From assembly GCA_035628995.1 (NCBI GenBank), contig DASPIR010000009.1, forward strand, positions 52,495-116,494: a DNA stretch of 64,000 nt. Reading direction: 5' to 3'. The stretch is from Clostridia bacterium (GTDB lineage: Bacteria; Bacillota; Clostridia; Lutisporales; Lutisporaceae). Position numbers and translations under genes: made by a program. Shown here in pieces: positions 17,762-27,873 of this stretch. How positions within the stretch are numbered: position 1 is the stretch's first letter; each line of letters starts with the position of its first letter. Under the pieces are notes generated by a model. It made no database searches and was not told the DNA's origin. It saw nothing but the letters and a program-made list of their open reading frames with translations.

Positions 17762-18043
17762 TTATTTCTTCTTATTTACGAGATCTTTAAGGTCTTTGCC
17801 AGCTTTGAATATTGGAGCCTTTGATGCTGGTATTTTGATTTCTTCTCTTGTTCTTGGGTTTCTGCCTACTCTTGCTTTTCTTTCTTTAACTTCAAAAGTT
17901 CCAAAGCCAACTAACTGAACCTTGTCACCTTTTGCAAGAGCTTCTTCAACACTTTCTATTAGTGCTTTAAGAGCTTTTTCTGAATCCTTCTTTGTCATTG
18001 CACTTTTTTCAGCCATTTTGCTGATAAGATCTGATTTATTCAT
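17762..18043 (-). CDS. hup: Histone-like DNA-binding protein HU
   Basis: The 93-residue HU protein compacts and bends DNA without sequence specificity. The [14 protein letters not shown]-terminal helix, the [11 protein letters not shown] strand and the [17 protein letters not shown]-binding arm with its intercalating proline are all present. The ATG has GGAGG upstream, and the five extra codons before it lack a signal. In clostridia hup commonly sits between mazG and rqcP, as here. Confidence 0.97.
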   Translation of the reverse strand: MNKSDLISKMAEKSAMTKKDSEKALKALIESVEEALAKGDKVQLVGFGTFEVKERKARVGRNPRTREEIKIPASKAPIFKAGKDLKDLVNKKK

Positions 18044-18237
18044 TATTTTTCCCTCCATTTTTTATTTTGTAGGAAATATTTACTGTTTATGGATATTCTA
18101 CCTCATTCGCAAAAATCCTTCTTTTTTTTCGCTATTTTTCATCTTTTTTTGTAAAAAAGGCTTATATTGAAGCATTTTGACAGCTAAAGATGCTCTTTTT
18201 TGAAATTTATTCACGGAAAGTGGTACATTATGGTAAC

Positions 18238-19716
18238 TTATACTTTCCTATCAGTTATAGAAACTTGCTGTTTTGCTTCATTCCAGAGCTTATCCATCTC
18301 CTGCAAGCTCATTCTATCAAGTTTTTTCCCTGATTGCAAGGCTGTTTCCTCAATATACCTAAATCTTTTTATAAATTTCTCCGTGGTGGTTCTAAGTGCG
18401 AGCTCAGGTTGTATTTTCAAAAACCTTGAAACATTTACAACAGAGAACAGTAAATCTCCGATTTCTCCTTCTATTATGGCTGTTTCACCGGTTTTATATA
18501 CTTCCCTGACCTCTTCTGCTTCCTCATAAACCTTTGAGAATGCGTCTTCTATGTTGTCCCAGTCAAAGCCTGCCAAAGCTGCTTTTTGCTGAACCTTGTA
18601 TGCTCTCATCAATGCAGGCAGGATTTCAGGTATATCCACAAGCGTCTGCGTATACGTATCAATTCCTTTATGTTTGCGCTTTGATGCTTCCCAACTCTTT
18701 AACGCACCGCTTTCACTAGTTGCCTTGATGTCCCCAAACACATGAGGATGCCTTATAATCAATTTGTTTACTATATTGGTGATTACTTCATTGATATCAA
18801 ATTCTCCGTCTTCTCTGGCTATTTGTGCGTGAAACACAACCTGCAGCAGCAAATCTCCAAGCTCCTCAACTATTAAGTCAAGTTCGTCCTTCTCGATAGC
18901 ATCCAACACCTCATAGGTTTCCTCAAGAAGGTACGGTCTCAAGGACTCTCTCGTCTGCTCCTTATCCCATGGACAGCCTTCCTGGCCTCTCAAGCTTTCC
19001 ATAAGATCCACCAGGTCGTCAAAGCTCTTGTATTTGGCCCCTTCTAGTGCAGGTGGTATATAGACGCTTGTGAGGTAATCAACCCATTCCAATCTATCAA
19101 GCTCATAAAGCGGTATCCTTACAATACGCTCCATGCCTTCCACCCCTGCTGCCCTTATGACACAGATTTCAAAATCATCCTTGTAGTAATCCATAAGCTC
19201 TAGCTTTACTTCAGAAGCTACCAGCCTGTCATATACTTGTGTGATGATGTTTCCGCATCTCTTATCAGGTTTCTGAACTTTGATGCTCAAGCCGTCAATG
19301 ATTTTCAAACCATTGACCGGATCTATCTTCAGGGTGCTTAATATTACGTCTATAAAGCTAAGTGCAGGAATTATTCTCACTTGGATTTTCTCTCCAGCCT
19401 TTGCCGAAATAAGCTCCACACTTTTTTCAGCAACAAGGGGGTGCCCCGGTACGGCGTATACTACTTGGCCTTTTTCAATGCATAGGCTTATTATACGCTC
19501 GCTTATCCTCTCATAGGTCTCATCAAAGGATTCCCCACTGTCATAAATATCATCACAGCATGTAAAACTAATTCCCTCTTCTCTGATACGGTCTACTAAA
19601 GGATGCTTTTCCGTCCTCAGCACCAAGGTTTCTGCACCTTTTAAGATTTCAAGGGCTTCCAGACTCAACTGCCTATAGTCACCAGGCCCCAGTCCCACAA
19701 TAGTTATCTTTGGCAT
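18238..19716 (-). CDS. mazG: Tetrapyrrole methylase-MazG fusion nucleotide pyrophosphohydrolase (YabN type)
   Basis: The 492-residue protein is a fusion. An N-terminal tetrapyrrole-methylase-like domain (about 1-220, with GLGPGD at 8-13 and PGHPLVAE near 95) is joined to a MazG domain (about 225-490). The MazG part has GCPWDKEQT, the metal-binding EETYE/EELGD pair and a second E-rich helical set near EIGDLLFSVVN. MazG hydrolyses nucleoside triphosphates to monophosphates and can clean the pool or lower ppGpp levels. The fusion is the usual form in Firmicutes, known as YabN, and lies next to spoVB. Confidence 0.95.
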   Translation of the reverse strand: MPKITIVGLGPGDYRQLSLEALEILKGAETLVLRTEKHPLVDRIREEGISFTCCDDIYDSGESFDETYERISERIISLCIEKGQVVYAVPGHPLVAEKSVELISAKAGEKIQVRIIPALSFIDVILSTLKIDPVNGLKIIDGLSIKVQKPDKRCGNIITQVYDRLVASEVKLELMDYYKDDFEICVIRAAGVEGMERIVRIPLYELDRLEWVDYLTSVYIPPALEGAKYKSFDDLVDLMESLRGQEGCPWDKEQTRESLRPYLLEETYEVLDAIEKDELDLIVEELGDLLLQVVFHAQIAREDGEFDINEVITNIVNKLIIRHPHVFGDIKATSESGALKSWEASKRKHKGIDTYTQTLVDIPEILPALMRAYKVQQKAALAGFDWDNIEDAFSKVYEEAEEVREVYKTGETAIIEGEIGDLLFSVVNVSRFLKIQPELALRTTTEKFIKRFRYIEETALQSGKKLDRMSLQEMDKLWNEAKQQVSITDRKV

Positions 19717-19751
19717 ATTTGATATTCGCTCCTTCTCTTTTGCTTTATACA

Positions 19752-19802
19752 GGCGAACACTGTTCGCCGCTACACCGGAACGGTGAGGGCACCGTTCCCT
19801 AC
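19752..19802 (-). repeat. Pair of REP-type GTAG hairpins downstream of spoVB
   Basis: Two hairpins in tandem: GGCGAACA-C-TGTTCGCC at 19752-19768 and GGAACGGTG-AGGG-CACCGTTCC at 19777-19798. Each is followed by CTAC, which is GTAG at the 5' foot of the hairpin on the minus strand. This is the layout of REP sequences mobilised by REP-associated tyrosine transposases. Heptad units CCTCGAA follow at once. Confidence 0.7.
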
Positions 19803-19833
19803 ACCCCGCACCTCGAACCTCGAACCAAATATT

Positions 19834-21435
19834 TTATAGCAGTCCTTTTTTCTTCAAAACGCTTGAAAGCCTTTTGCCTCCGGGAGCCATTTCCAGTTCT
19901 TCTGTGGCAATGCCTTTTATGAGGATTAGGACTATTGCATATATCAAAGCGGCTAAAGCAATGCTTATAAGTGTTGCCATTGCGTTACTCTCCAATAATT
20001 CGAATACCAGCCTATAGGTGAAAAATGCGGTCGCAACCATTGCGCCTGTTGCTATTAAAGGCTTTAATATAATTTTGACCAAACTCATACTGGACTTCTG
20101 ATATCTCATTATTGCAGACAGGTTCAATATTGCTGAGATTGCATAGCCGCATACGGTACCTAATGCCGCACCTCTGATATTGATAGCCGGCACTGAAGTC
20201 AAGGTATAGCTTATTACAACTTTAACCAGAGCCCCGATTACCAGGTTTACTACCGGTATTCTCTCCTTGCCCATGCCCTGCAATATTCCAGTCATAGTCT
20301 GCACCAAAGTCAGGAAAATTACTGACATTGAAACGTATTGCAGCACCATACCGAGGGAAGCCGGCTCTGCCGGATACATAAGCTTCATTATTGGACCTGC
20401 AAGTATAAAAAGTCCAAAAGCAGCAGGAAGCCCAATAATAAGGCTTACTCTGATAGCTAACTCTGATTTTCTGGTGGCTCCAGCAAAATCACTCCTTGCT
20501 ATGGATTCGGATATTGCTGGTACAAGGCTTGCTGCCAGTGCTATCGTGAACACTTGCGGTACATTAACAAAAGCTCCTGCCATTCCTTTAAGCTGTCCAA
20601 GCAGGCTGGTGGCTGCCTCTAGGGAAAAGCCTGCAGATTGCAGTCTATCCATGACTATGAATGTATCAAGTACTGTCATAACAGGCATGATGCTTCCACC
20701 AATAGTTATTGGTACTGCGAATACAAGAATCCTCTTAGCTATACTTGCAGCGGACTCCATTTTAAGATTGCCCGAACCGCTGATGCCTAGTTTTATTTCA
20801 CTTCTCTTCATTCTATAGATATATATCAGAGTGAGAAAGCTTGCAAGTCCTCCAATAGTAGTTCCGAACACTGCTCCTCCGGCTGCAGCTTGGAATCCCA
20901 ATGGCAGAAACATTATCGCGAGTACGAAGCCAAATGCCACTCTGGCAATCTGCTCAGTTACCTGAGATATGCCGCTGGGTGTCATGTTCTGCATGCCTTG
21001 GAAATAACCTCTGAATGCTCCGCTTAAAGATACTGTGAATACCGCAGGAGCAACACAAAGAACAGCAAGGTATGCTCCCGGATTCTTAACTGATGTTACA
21101 AAGCTCTCTGCGTTGAAAAACAATACAGCAGACAGCGTTATCCCCAAGAAGCCTATCAGTCCAAGTGCAACCTTGAAGGTTTTGTGTGCTTCGTCACGTC
21201 TTCCAAGCTCGACTTTTTCCGATACCAGCTTGGATATTGCAATTGGTATCGAATATGCAGAAATAGTGAGCATCAATATGTATAGGTCATACGCAGTCTG
21301 GTAGTAAGCCATACCTTCAGAGCCTATTATCCTGCCCAAAGGTATCCTGTATATGGCCCCTAAAGCCTTTGATATCATACCTGCCACTGCAAGTATCGCA
21401 GCCCCTTTAATAAATGATTGTTTTCTAGAACTCAT
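19834..21435 (-). CDS. spoVB: Stage V sporulation protein B-like MOP-family flippase
   Basis: The 533-residue protein has about 14 hydrophobic segments and belongs to the MATE/MurJ/polysaccharide exporter (MOP) superfamily. It begins with the SpoVB-type block SFIKGAAILAVAGMISKALG and YRIPLGRIIG. SpoVB-class proteins move lipid-linked precursors across the membrane for the spore cortex. The ATG chosen has GGGGAGG six bases upstream, five codons inside the longest frame. Its position between mazG and spoVT matches yabM in Bacillus. Confidence 0.9.
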   Translation of the reverse strand: MSSRKQSFIKGAAILAVAGMISKALGAIYRIPLGRIIGSEGMAYYQTAYDLYILMLTISAYSIPIAISKLVSEKVELGRRDEAHKTFKVALGLIGFLGITLSAVLFFNAESFVTSVKNPGAYLAVLCVAPAVFTVSLSGAFRGYFQGMQNMTPSGISQVTEQIARVAFGFVLAIMFLPLGFQAAAGGAVFGTTIGGLASFLTLIYIYRMKRSEIKLGISGSGNLKMESAASIAKRILVFAVPITIGGSIMPVMTVLDTFIVMDRLQSAGFSLEAATSLLGQLKGMAGAFVNVPQVFTIALAASLVPAISESIARSDFAGATRKSELAIRVSLIIGLPAAFGLFILAGPIMKLMYPAEPASLGMVLQYVSMSVIFLTLVQTMTGILQGMGKERIPVVNLVIGALVKVVISYTLTSVPAINIRGAALGTVCGYAISAILNLSAIMRYQKSSMSLVKIILKPLIATGAMVATAFFTYRLVFELLESNAMATLISIALAALIYAIVLILIKGIATEELEMAPGGKRLSSVLKKKGLL

Positions 21436-21658
21436 TTGCGACCTCCCCAAAATAACTTACCCTAAAATATTAAAAGCCATAGTTTAGATTTCTGCCGCTA
21501 GTTATGATTCATATAGCTCTTCAAACATTACTATTTTATCACAAATGAAGGGCTTTATATAGCATATTTGCAAAGTGTTCATAACACACCAGCTTTAACC
21601 TGCATTATTAACCCTACCATTTAAAAATATACATTAATAGAGTGTAGTAGAACAAAAA

Positions 21659-21694
21659 CAAAAAAGTAGCAGCCTTTAAGACTACTACTTTTGT
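21659..21694 (-). terminator. Terminator after spoVT
   Basis: On the minus strand AAAAGTAGTAG and CTGCTACTTTT pair around a loop and run into a T tract, 10 bases after the spoVT stop. Confidence 0.85.
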
Positions 21695-21704
21695 CAAACC
21701 TTCA

Positions 21705-22262
21705 TTACTGCTCCATTTGTTTTCCTAGAAAACTGGCTGCAGTTTCCGATATTTTGACTTCGAGTTCACCCATCTGTATATTAGGATCTTTAGAAAGTAC
21801 TAAGACTGCTCCTATAGAATCACCTTGAGTCATTATTGGTGCTACAACGCCCGCAGTATATTTAGGTGTGCCTTCCTCATCAGCAGCTATGTTAATCATC
21901 TTGTTTTCTCCGGTTAGACTCAAGAGGACTGTTGCCTTGTCTTCCATTATCTTTTCCAAAGAAGCACTGACTCTTTTATCCAGCAGTTCTTTCTTTGGCA
22001 CACCTGCAACCGCAATAATGTTATCCCTATCAGCTATACAAGTGATGTGATCCAAAGTACTATGCAGCGACTCTACATATTCTTTTGAAAAATCGCTTAG
22101 TTCACCTATTGGGGAGTATTTTTTAAGTATAACTTCGCCTTCCCTATCTGTAAATATTTCCAGCGGATCTCCTTCTCTTATACGTAGAGTTCTTCTTATT
22201 TCTTTCGGTATTACAACTCTTCCAAGGTCATCTATTCTTCTTACGATTCCGGTTGCTTTCAA
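21705..22262 (-). CDS. spoVT: Stage V sporulation protein T, AbrB-type regulator
   Basis: SpoVT adjusts sigma-G-dependent gene expression in the forespore. The 185-residue protein has the AbrB/MazE-type swapped-hairpin DNA-binding domain (KATGIVRRIDDLGRVVIPKE..., residues 1-50) and a C-terminal GAF-like domain (~55-182). The start is TTG with GGAGGG six bases upstream. The gene has its own terminator downstream and sits between spoVB and prsA. Confidence 0.97.
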   Translation of the reverse strand: MKATGIVRRIDDLGRVVIPKEIRRTLRIREGDPLEIFTDREGEVILKKYSPIGELSDFSKEYVESLHSTLDHITCIADRDNIIAVAGVPKKELLDKRVSASLEKIMEDKATVLLSLTGENKMINIAADEEGTPKYTAGVVAPIMTQGDSIGAVLVLSKDPNIQMGELEVKISETAASFLGKQMEQ

Positions 22263-22421
22263 CTTATACCCTCCTTTTTTTGATTTACATAAGTGTCTGT
22301 AGTTGTTATTATTTTACCAACTACATTTTTTTATACACAATTTTGTAAATTATAGATAATAAATAAAGTACAGTGTCAAATGAGTTGTCAAGCCAATTCA
22401 AGGTAAAAAAGCCTTCTATAT

Positions 22422-22460
22422 AAAAAAACAACTCCGTCCTCTAATTGAGTGACGGAGTTG
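22422..22460 (-). terminator. Terminator after prsA
   Basis: A 10-bp stem (CAACTCCGTC with GACGGAGTTG) and a 12-base loop are followed by seven T residues on the minus strand, just after the prsA stop. Confidence 0.9.
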
Positions 22461-22469
22461 CGCTTTTTA

Positions 22470-23441
22470 TTACTTTAAATTTTTAACGAACTTTTCTATT
22501 TTAGCGTTCTTTCTCATTTCTTCGAGAACCTTTTCATATTCCCCGCTTTTCTTATCGCTCAGCATGCTTCCTTTAAGCTGTTCCTTAACGTCCTCGAACT
22601 TATCTAGCTTGCTGTCTTCAACCTTTATTATATGGAAGCCGAAATCAGTCTGCACGATTTCACTGATTTCACCTGGCTTTAATGCGAATGCCGCCTTTTC
22701 AAAAGGCTCTACCATGTCTCCGTGTCTGAAGTAGTCAAGATCTCCACCATTCTCTTTAGCACTGGGGTCTTTTGAATTCTGCTTTGCCAATTCATTGAAG
22801 TTCTCTCCTGCTTTTACCCTTACAAGCATCTTTTCGGCTTCTTCCTTGGTATCAAGCAGAATATGGCTGGCCTTAACACTTAAAAATTCATTCTGGTGAG
22901 TATCATAATAAGCCTTTACCTCTTCATCGGTCACTGCAATATTTCCAGTGAGCTTATCCGTAAGCTTGTTGACTGTAAGCTCCTTCTTTACTGATTGCTT
23001 GAAATATTCAAGGTCCATGCTCTGTCCCTTCAAGAACTCATTGAATTTTTCTTCTGAGTCAAAATACTTCTTGGCTTTTTCAACTTCACTGTTTACTTCA
23101 TCATCAGTTACAGTAATTCCAAGCTCTGCGGCTTTCTTCATCTGCAGTTTTTCATCAATCAGCATATCCAAAAGCTTTTCTCTGGCAACATCATCGAACT
23201 TTCTTCCGTCAACCTCTTGCTCCCATACGTCAGTGCCAAACTGCTGCTCATACTGAGCTTTGAAAATTCCAAACATCTTGTTGAATTCCTCTTTTTTGAT
23301 TGCTTCACCAGAGACCTTTGCTACTATCGTGTTATTGTCAACTTCAGGATTTACCCTTACCATACCGCAGCCGGCAAGAAATGCTGCCAGGACGACAAAT
23401 GTTAAGGACACCAGAAGCAGTTTATACTTTTTGTTAAACAA
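22470..23441 (-). CDS. prsA: PrsA-type foldase lipoprotein (peptidyl-prolyl isomerase)
   Basis: This is a lipid-anchored foldase acting outside the membrane. It has a signal peptide with lipobox LAGC (the cysteine at ~25 becomes lipidated), then a SurA-like N-terminal helical domain. A parvulin/PpiC domain follows (about residues 190-285, KASHILLDTKEEAE, GGDLDYF and DFGFHIIKVE). It ends in a charged tail. The 323 residues fit PrsA proteins. It lies between mfd and spoVT, a clostridial arrangement, and has its own terminator. Confidence 0.93.
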   Translation of the reverse strand: MFNKKYKLLLVSLTFVVLAAFLAGCGMVRVNPEVDNNTIVAKVSGEAIKKEEFNKMFGIFKAQYEQQFGTDVWEQEVDGRKFDDVAREKLLDMLIDEKLQMKKAAELGITVTDDEVNSEVEKAKKYFDSEEKFNEFLKGQSMDLEYFKQSVKKELTVNKLTDKLTGNIAVTDEEVKAYYDTHQNEFLSVKASHILLDTKEEAEKMLVRVKAGENFNELAKQNSKDPSAKENGGDLDYFRHGDMVEPFEKAAFALKPGEISEIVQTDFGFHIIKVEDSKLDKFEDVKEQLKGSMLSDKKSGEYEKVLEEMRKNAKIEKFVKNLK

Positions 23442-23504
23442 TTTTCCATCGCTCCCCTACTTGTAATTTAAATCATTATTGCCACTAATGGCATCATTAA
23501 GTAA

Positions 23505-26500
23505 TTATACCTTATATGATTCATTCTGGAAACTACTAATTTTTTCTAAGAACTCCTTTAAGAACTTGATATTCTCATCAGGTTTATCCTCGTCTATCCT
23601 TATCGTAAAATATGGCTGTCCGCTTGCAGTAAAAAGCAGTCTGTTGATATACTCCCCTGCCACTTTGATTGCGGTCTCGGGTTTGATGCTTTTGTCGGTA
23701 TTGAATTTTACTATGATATTATTTTTCTTTTGAGCTATAGATACTATCCCGCATTTTCGAGCCAAATGCTTTATATAAGATATGCCCAGAAGATTTCTTA
23801 CCACCTCCGGCAAATCACCGAATCTGTCCTCAATCTCTTCTTCTATATCAAAAAGATCCTCATGACTCCCAATATATGCAATCTTCTTGTATATCTCGAT
23901 TTTCTGATTCTCGTCCGTTATATAGCTTTCCGGAATAAAGGCACTTACCTGAAGCTCTATTGAGGTATCGATACTTTCAGTAACCGCTTCACCCTTAAGC
24001 TCTCTTACAGCGTCCTCCAGAAGCTTTATATAAAGATCGTAGCCTATGGCCTCCATATGCCCATGCTGCTCCCTGCCCAACAAGTTCCCTGTTCCTCTGA
24101 TTTCCAAGTCCCTCATGGCTATCTTAAAGCCTGAACCGAATTCAGTGAATTCTCTTATGGCCTGAAGTCTCTTTTCAGCAACTTCGTTCAGTACCTTATC
24201 TCTTTGATATGTGAAATATGCATATGCAAGCCGATTGGAACGGCCAACTCTTCCTCTAAGCTGGTAAAGCTGAGATAAACCCATCTTATCCGCATCGCTT
24301 ATTATTATAGTGTTTACATTCGGTATATCCAGCCCTGCTTCTATTATAGTTGTACAGACCAGCACATCATATTCAGCATTATAAAAGTCCAGCATAGTAT
24401 CCTCAAGAGTCTTTTCATCCATCTGCCCATGTGCAACAGCCACCCGAGCTTCCGGTATCATCTCCTTGATCTTCGCCGCAACCTTCTGTATGCTTCTCAC
24501 ACGGTTGTGCAGGTAATACACTTGCCCTCCCCTTCCAATTTCCTTGGATATCGCATCTCTTATAATCTCATCATTATGCTCCATCACATAAGTCTGAACA
24601 GGATACCTTTCTTCCGGAGGCTCTTCAATTATGCTGATGTCCCTTATGCCTATAAGCGACATATGCAGTGTTCTTGGTATTGGCGTCGCAGTGAGTGTAA
24701 GCACATCCACATTCTTTTTCAGGCTCTTGATTTTCTCCTTGTGTGCAACCCCGAATCTTTGTTCTTCATCTATTATCAAAAGTCCCAGGTCATTGAACAG
24801 CAAGTCATTCTGCAAAAGCCTGTGAGTGCCTATTAATATGTCCACATTGCCGTTCTTGAGATTGGCAACTACTTTACTCTGCTCTGCGTGGGTCTTGAAT
24901 CTGGATAAAACGTCAATATTGACCGGAAAATTGGAAAACCTCTGCACACAGGTGTTATAATGCTGCTGCGCCAATATAGTAGTGGGCACCAATATTGCGA
25001 CCTGCTTGCCATCCATGACGCACTTGAAGGCTGCCCTAAGGGCAACCTCTGTCTTGCCATATCCAACATCCCCGCACAGGAGCCTATCCATTACCCTTGG
25101 ATCCTCCATACTCTGCTTTATCTCTTCGATGCAGCGCAGTTGATCCTGGGTCTCCTGATAAGGGAACATATCCTCAAATTCCTTCTGCCACCTTGTATCC
25201 TCAGAAAATGTAAAACCGACAGCCTGCTGTCTTTCCGCATAGAGCTTCAGAAGGTCCACAGCCATAACTTCTATGGCTTTCTTGGCTTTTGCTTTAACCT
25301 TCACCCACTCAGCGCCGCCCAGCTTGTTCAGCTTGGGACCCTTGTCCTCCGCTCCGATGTACTTCTGTATCATGTCCAGCTGGTCTGTGGGTATGTAAAG
25401 CTTATCATTTCCGGAATATCTGATGTGCAGATAGTCTCTGACCATATTGTCTATCTTCAGCTTCTCTATGCCTATATACTGTCCTATTCCGTGGTTCTCG
25501 TGCACCACGAAATCCCCAACCTTAAGATCAGTAAATACATCTATAGCCTTGCCTTTTTTCTTGTCAGCAGTCTTCCGTTTGATTCCGAATGCTTCTCTAT
25601 CGCTTATCACAGCATACTTGATAGACGGGAAGTCAAAGCCGCTGTTTAATATACCGGGCAGAATGATTATATGCCCTTCCTTCAGCTCGATGTCAAGCTC
25701 GTCCTTGTATACTGCATCTACATCCCTGTCCCTAAGATCGGAAGCCAAGCGCAAGCCTCTTTCCCTGGCTCCCGCAAGTATCAAAACCTTATACTTGCGT
25801 TTTTTCCATACATCAATCTCTTCCATAAGCATGTTCAGCTTCCCATGGAAGGGATGCATTGAGCGGCTTGTAATACTTATGGTTCTTTGAGGATTAAAAT
25901 CACTGCTGCTCTTATACAAGGCGTCCAGGCAGACTCTTCTACTATCCTGCATCCTTAATAGAATATTTTCGTAGGTAAATAAGGAGTCAAACTGTCCCGG
26001 AAGAACTTCTCCATCCTCTAACAGCTGGTTGAAATGCTCCTGGAACTCAAGCCCTATGGTCTCGCAGCGCTGCTTTACCCTGGTAGGCTCATCAATAAAA
26101 ATTATGCAATCCTTCAAATAATCTATAAGACTAAAATCCTTGCCTGAAAAATATGGTGAATATTTCTCAATCCCCTCAAAATGTATGCCCTGCTTGAGCT
26201 TTTCTATATCCTCAGATATTCTCTCCTTCACCTTTATGTCAGAAGCTTTCTTCTTACGGTCGCCCCCTGAGGTTCTGAGTCTTCCAGAGAGCTCTGCCTG
26301 TAAGTTTTCCGCAGCTGTATAGAAGTCCTCCTTTGACACAATGAATTCTCTCGCAGGAGTAATCCTTATTTCCTTTGCTTTGCTCACTGACCGCTGTGTT
26401 AACACATCAAAGTATCGTATTGAATCAATCTCGTCATCAAAAAGCTCAACCCTGACAGCATTCTGATGTATTGGAGAATAGAAATCTATAATTCCTCCCC

Positions 26501-27032
26501 TAATGGAGAACTGCCCTTTTCCCTCCACCATGTCAATACGCTCATATCCAGCCTTTATGAAATATTCCTTCATTTCCTCTATCGATACCGTATCTCCTAC
26601 AGACAGCTCCTTCGCCATTGATACAAACAGCTCCGGAGACACTGCTTTAGGAAGTAATGCCTCTATAGAAGCACATATAATGCTGTTCTTGCCGTTAATT
26701 ATATCATCATAAGTCTTTAAACGGTTTTGCATAACTTCATTACTTCTTGCATCAATTCTTCGAAATATCAACTCTCTGCTGGGCATTAAAGCTGCCATGT
26801 CCGCATCAAAAAAAGAAATATCCTCATAAACCTTTTTCGCCAACAAATCATTATGGGTAATAAAAAGGCATGGTTTTTTAAAATGTCTGCATACCAATGC
26901 TGCAGTTATTGCTTTCTGAGTGTCGGAAATCCCATAGACCTCTATTACATTCAGATTTGCTTCAAGAGACGAGAGCAGTTCATTAAGCTCTTCCATTTCG
27001 TAAAGCGGCTTCAGCATGTTATCAATACTCAA
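23505..27032 (-). CDS. mfd: Transcription-repair coupling factor
   Basis: Mfd removes RNA polymerase stalled at DNA damage and recruits UvrA. The 1175-residue protein has the full domain set: UvrB-like N-terminal region, an RNA polymerase interaction domain with VGDFVVHENHGIGQYIG, and a RecG-like translocase. The translocase has Walker A GDVGYGKTE, a DEEQRFGV box, TATPIPRTL and QLRGRVGRS. A C-terminal TRCF domain completes it. No damage to the frame was seen. It follows pth, as in Bacillus. Confidence 0.98.
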   Translation of the reverse strand: MSIDNMLKPLYEMEELNELLSSLEANLNVIEVYGISDTQKAITAALVCRHFKKPCLFITHNDLLAKKVYEDISFFDADMAALMPSRELIFRRIDARSNEVMQNRLKTYDDIINGKNSIICASIEALLPKAVSPELFVSMAKELSVGDTVSIEEMKEYFIKAGYERIDMVEGKGQFSIRGGIIDFYSPIHQNAVRVELFDDEIDSIRYFDVLTQRSVSKAKEIRITPAREFIVSKEDFYTAAENLQAELSGRLRTSGGDRKKKASDIKVKERISEDIEKLKQGIHFEGIEKYSPYFSGKDFSLIDYLKDCIIFIDEPTRVKQRCETIGLEFQEHFNQLLEDGEVLPGQFDSLFTYENILLRMQDSRRVCLDALYKSSSDFNPQRTISITSRSMHPFHGKLNMLMEEIDVWKKRKYKVLILAGARERGLRLASDLRDRDVDAVYKDELDIELKEGHIIILPGILNSGFDFPSIKYAVISDREAFGIKRKTADKKKGKAIDVFTDLKVGDFVVHENHGIGQYIGIEKLKIDNMVRDYLHIRYSGNDKLYIPTDQLDMIQKYIGAEDKGPKLNKLGGAEWVKVKAKAKKAIEVMAVDLLKLYAERQQAVGFTFSEDTRWQKEFEDMFPYQETQDQLRCIEEIKQSMEDPRVMDRLLCGDVGYGKTEVALRAAFKCVMDGKQVAILVPTTILAQQHYNTCVQRFSNFPVNIDVLSRFKTHAEQSKVVANLKNGNVDILIGTHRLLQNDLLFNDLGLLIIDEEQRFGVAHKEKIKSLKKNVDVLTLTATPIPRTLHMSLIGIRDISIIEEPPEERYPVQTYVMEHNDEIIRDAISKEIGRGGQVYYLHNRVRSIQKVAAKIKEMIPEARVAVAHGQMDEKTLEDTMLDFYNAEYDVLVCTTIIEAGLDIPNVNTIIISDADKMGLSQLYQLRGRVGRSNRLAYAYFTYQRDKVLNEVAEKRLQAIREFTEFGSGFKIAMRDLEIRGTGNLLGREQHGHMEAIGYDLYIKLLEDAVRELKGEAVTESIDTSIELQVSAFIPESYITDENQKIEIYKKIAYIGSHEDLFDIEEEIEDRFGDLPEVVRNLLGISYIKHLARKCGIVSIAQKKNNIIVKFNTDKSIKPETAIKVAGEYINRLLFTASGQPYFTIRIDEDKPDENIKFLKEFLEKISSFQNESYKV

Positions 27033-27165
27033 GTTTTCACCTCCCGGGAAAGGGTACCTAAAGAATATTGAGGTCGGATATATTATATATCGACCTCATA
27101 CTTATTCGAACATTCCTATTGGAGTCTTGCCCTTTTAAAAAAGGACTATTCTCAAGAGCTTCCAA

Positions 27166-27732
27166 TTATTTTTCCTTGTTATACTTGTTCATCGCCGAGC
27201 TTATATCATTTTTAATTATTTCCTCGATTGCCAGAGCTGACTTTTTCACAGCCTCCTCCATCAAGGGTATTTCCTCATCTGTGAATTTGCTCAGGACATA
27301 ATCCCCCAGATCCATGTACTCCGGCTGCCTGCCAATACCTACTCTAATCCGCGGGAACTTGTCTGTATTAAGAATATATATTATCGATTTCATTCCATTA
27401 TGAGTGCCTGAGCTACCCTCGGGCCTTATCCTTATCTTGCCTACAGAAAGGTCCACATCATCATATATTACTATGAGTTTGGATATTTCACCCTTGTACC
27501 AGTGCATAAGCTCCTGCACGCTTTCACCGCTCAGGTTCATATAGGTCTGCGGCTTTGCAAGAACCACTTTTTCTTGTCCTATCGAGCCTTCTCCCAGCAC
27601 AGCCTTGTGTTTAGTCTTACTGATGCTGATGTTATGGGCGGAGGCAAAGTAGTCCAGCACCATAAAGCCTGTATTATGCTTTGTATATCTATATTTGTCT
27701 CCGGGATTTCCCAGACCTACAATCAGATACAT
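27166..27732 (-). CDS. pth: Peptidyl-tRNA hydrolase
   Basis: Pth frees tRNA from peptidyl-tRNA released by stalled ribosomes. The 188-residue protein has YLIVGLGNPG at the start, the catalytic His in NTGF context (TKHNTGFMVLD), KPQTYMNLSGESV and the DDVDLSVGKIRIR block. The ATG with GGAGG five bases upstream was chosen; the frame is open 14 codons further into a repeat element, which is unlikely to be coding. It lies between prs and mfd. Confidence 0.97.
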   Translation of the reverse strand: MYLIVGLGNPGDKYRYTKHNTGFMVLDYFASAHNISISKTKHKAVLGEGSIGQEKVVLAKPQTYMNLSGESVQELMHWYKGEISKLIVIYDDVDLSVGKIRIRPEGSSGTHNGMKSIIYILNTDKFPRIRVGIGRQPEYMDLGDYVLSKFTDEEIPLMEEAVKKSALAIEEIIKNDISSAMNKYNKEK

Positions 27733-27750
27733 AAAAACCTCCGAAGTATT

Positions 27751-27862
27751 TGTTTCGCGAAAAACATCTTTCATAGATTATTCATATTTCGCGCAAACAT
27801 TTCCTTTATAGTTATTGAATTCGCGCTATACCCAGTGTAAATTCCCATGCGCGTTCAATATA
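27751..27862. repeat. Two-hairpin covarying element, copy A (pth-prs gap)
   Basis: The first stem pairs TGTTTCGCGAAA with TTTCGCGCAAACA (one bulged base). The second pairs ATTGAATTCGCGC with GCGCGTTCAAT (a TT bulge). Related copies lie at 54103-54215 and, in the opposite orientation, 34370-34479, with paired base changes in the stems. Confidence 0.8.
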
Positions 27863-27873
27863 ATTAACTTTGA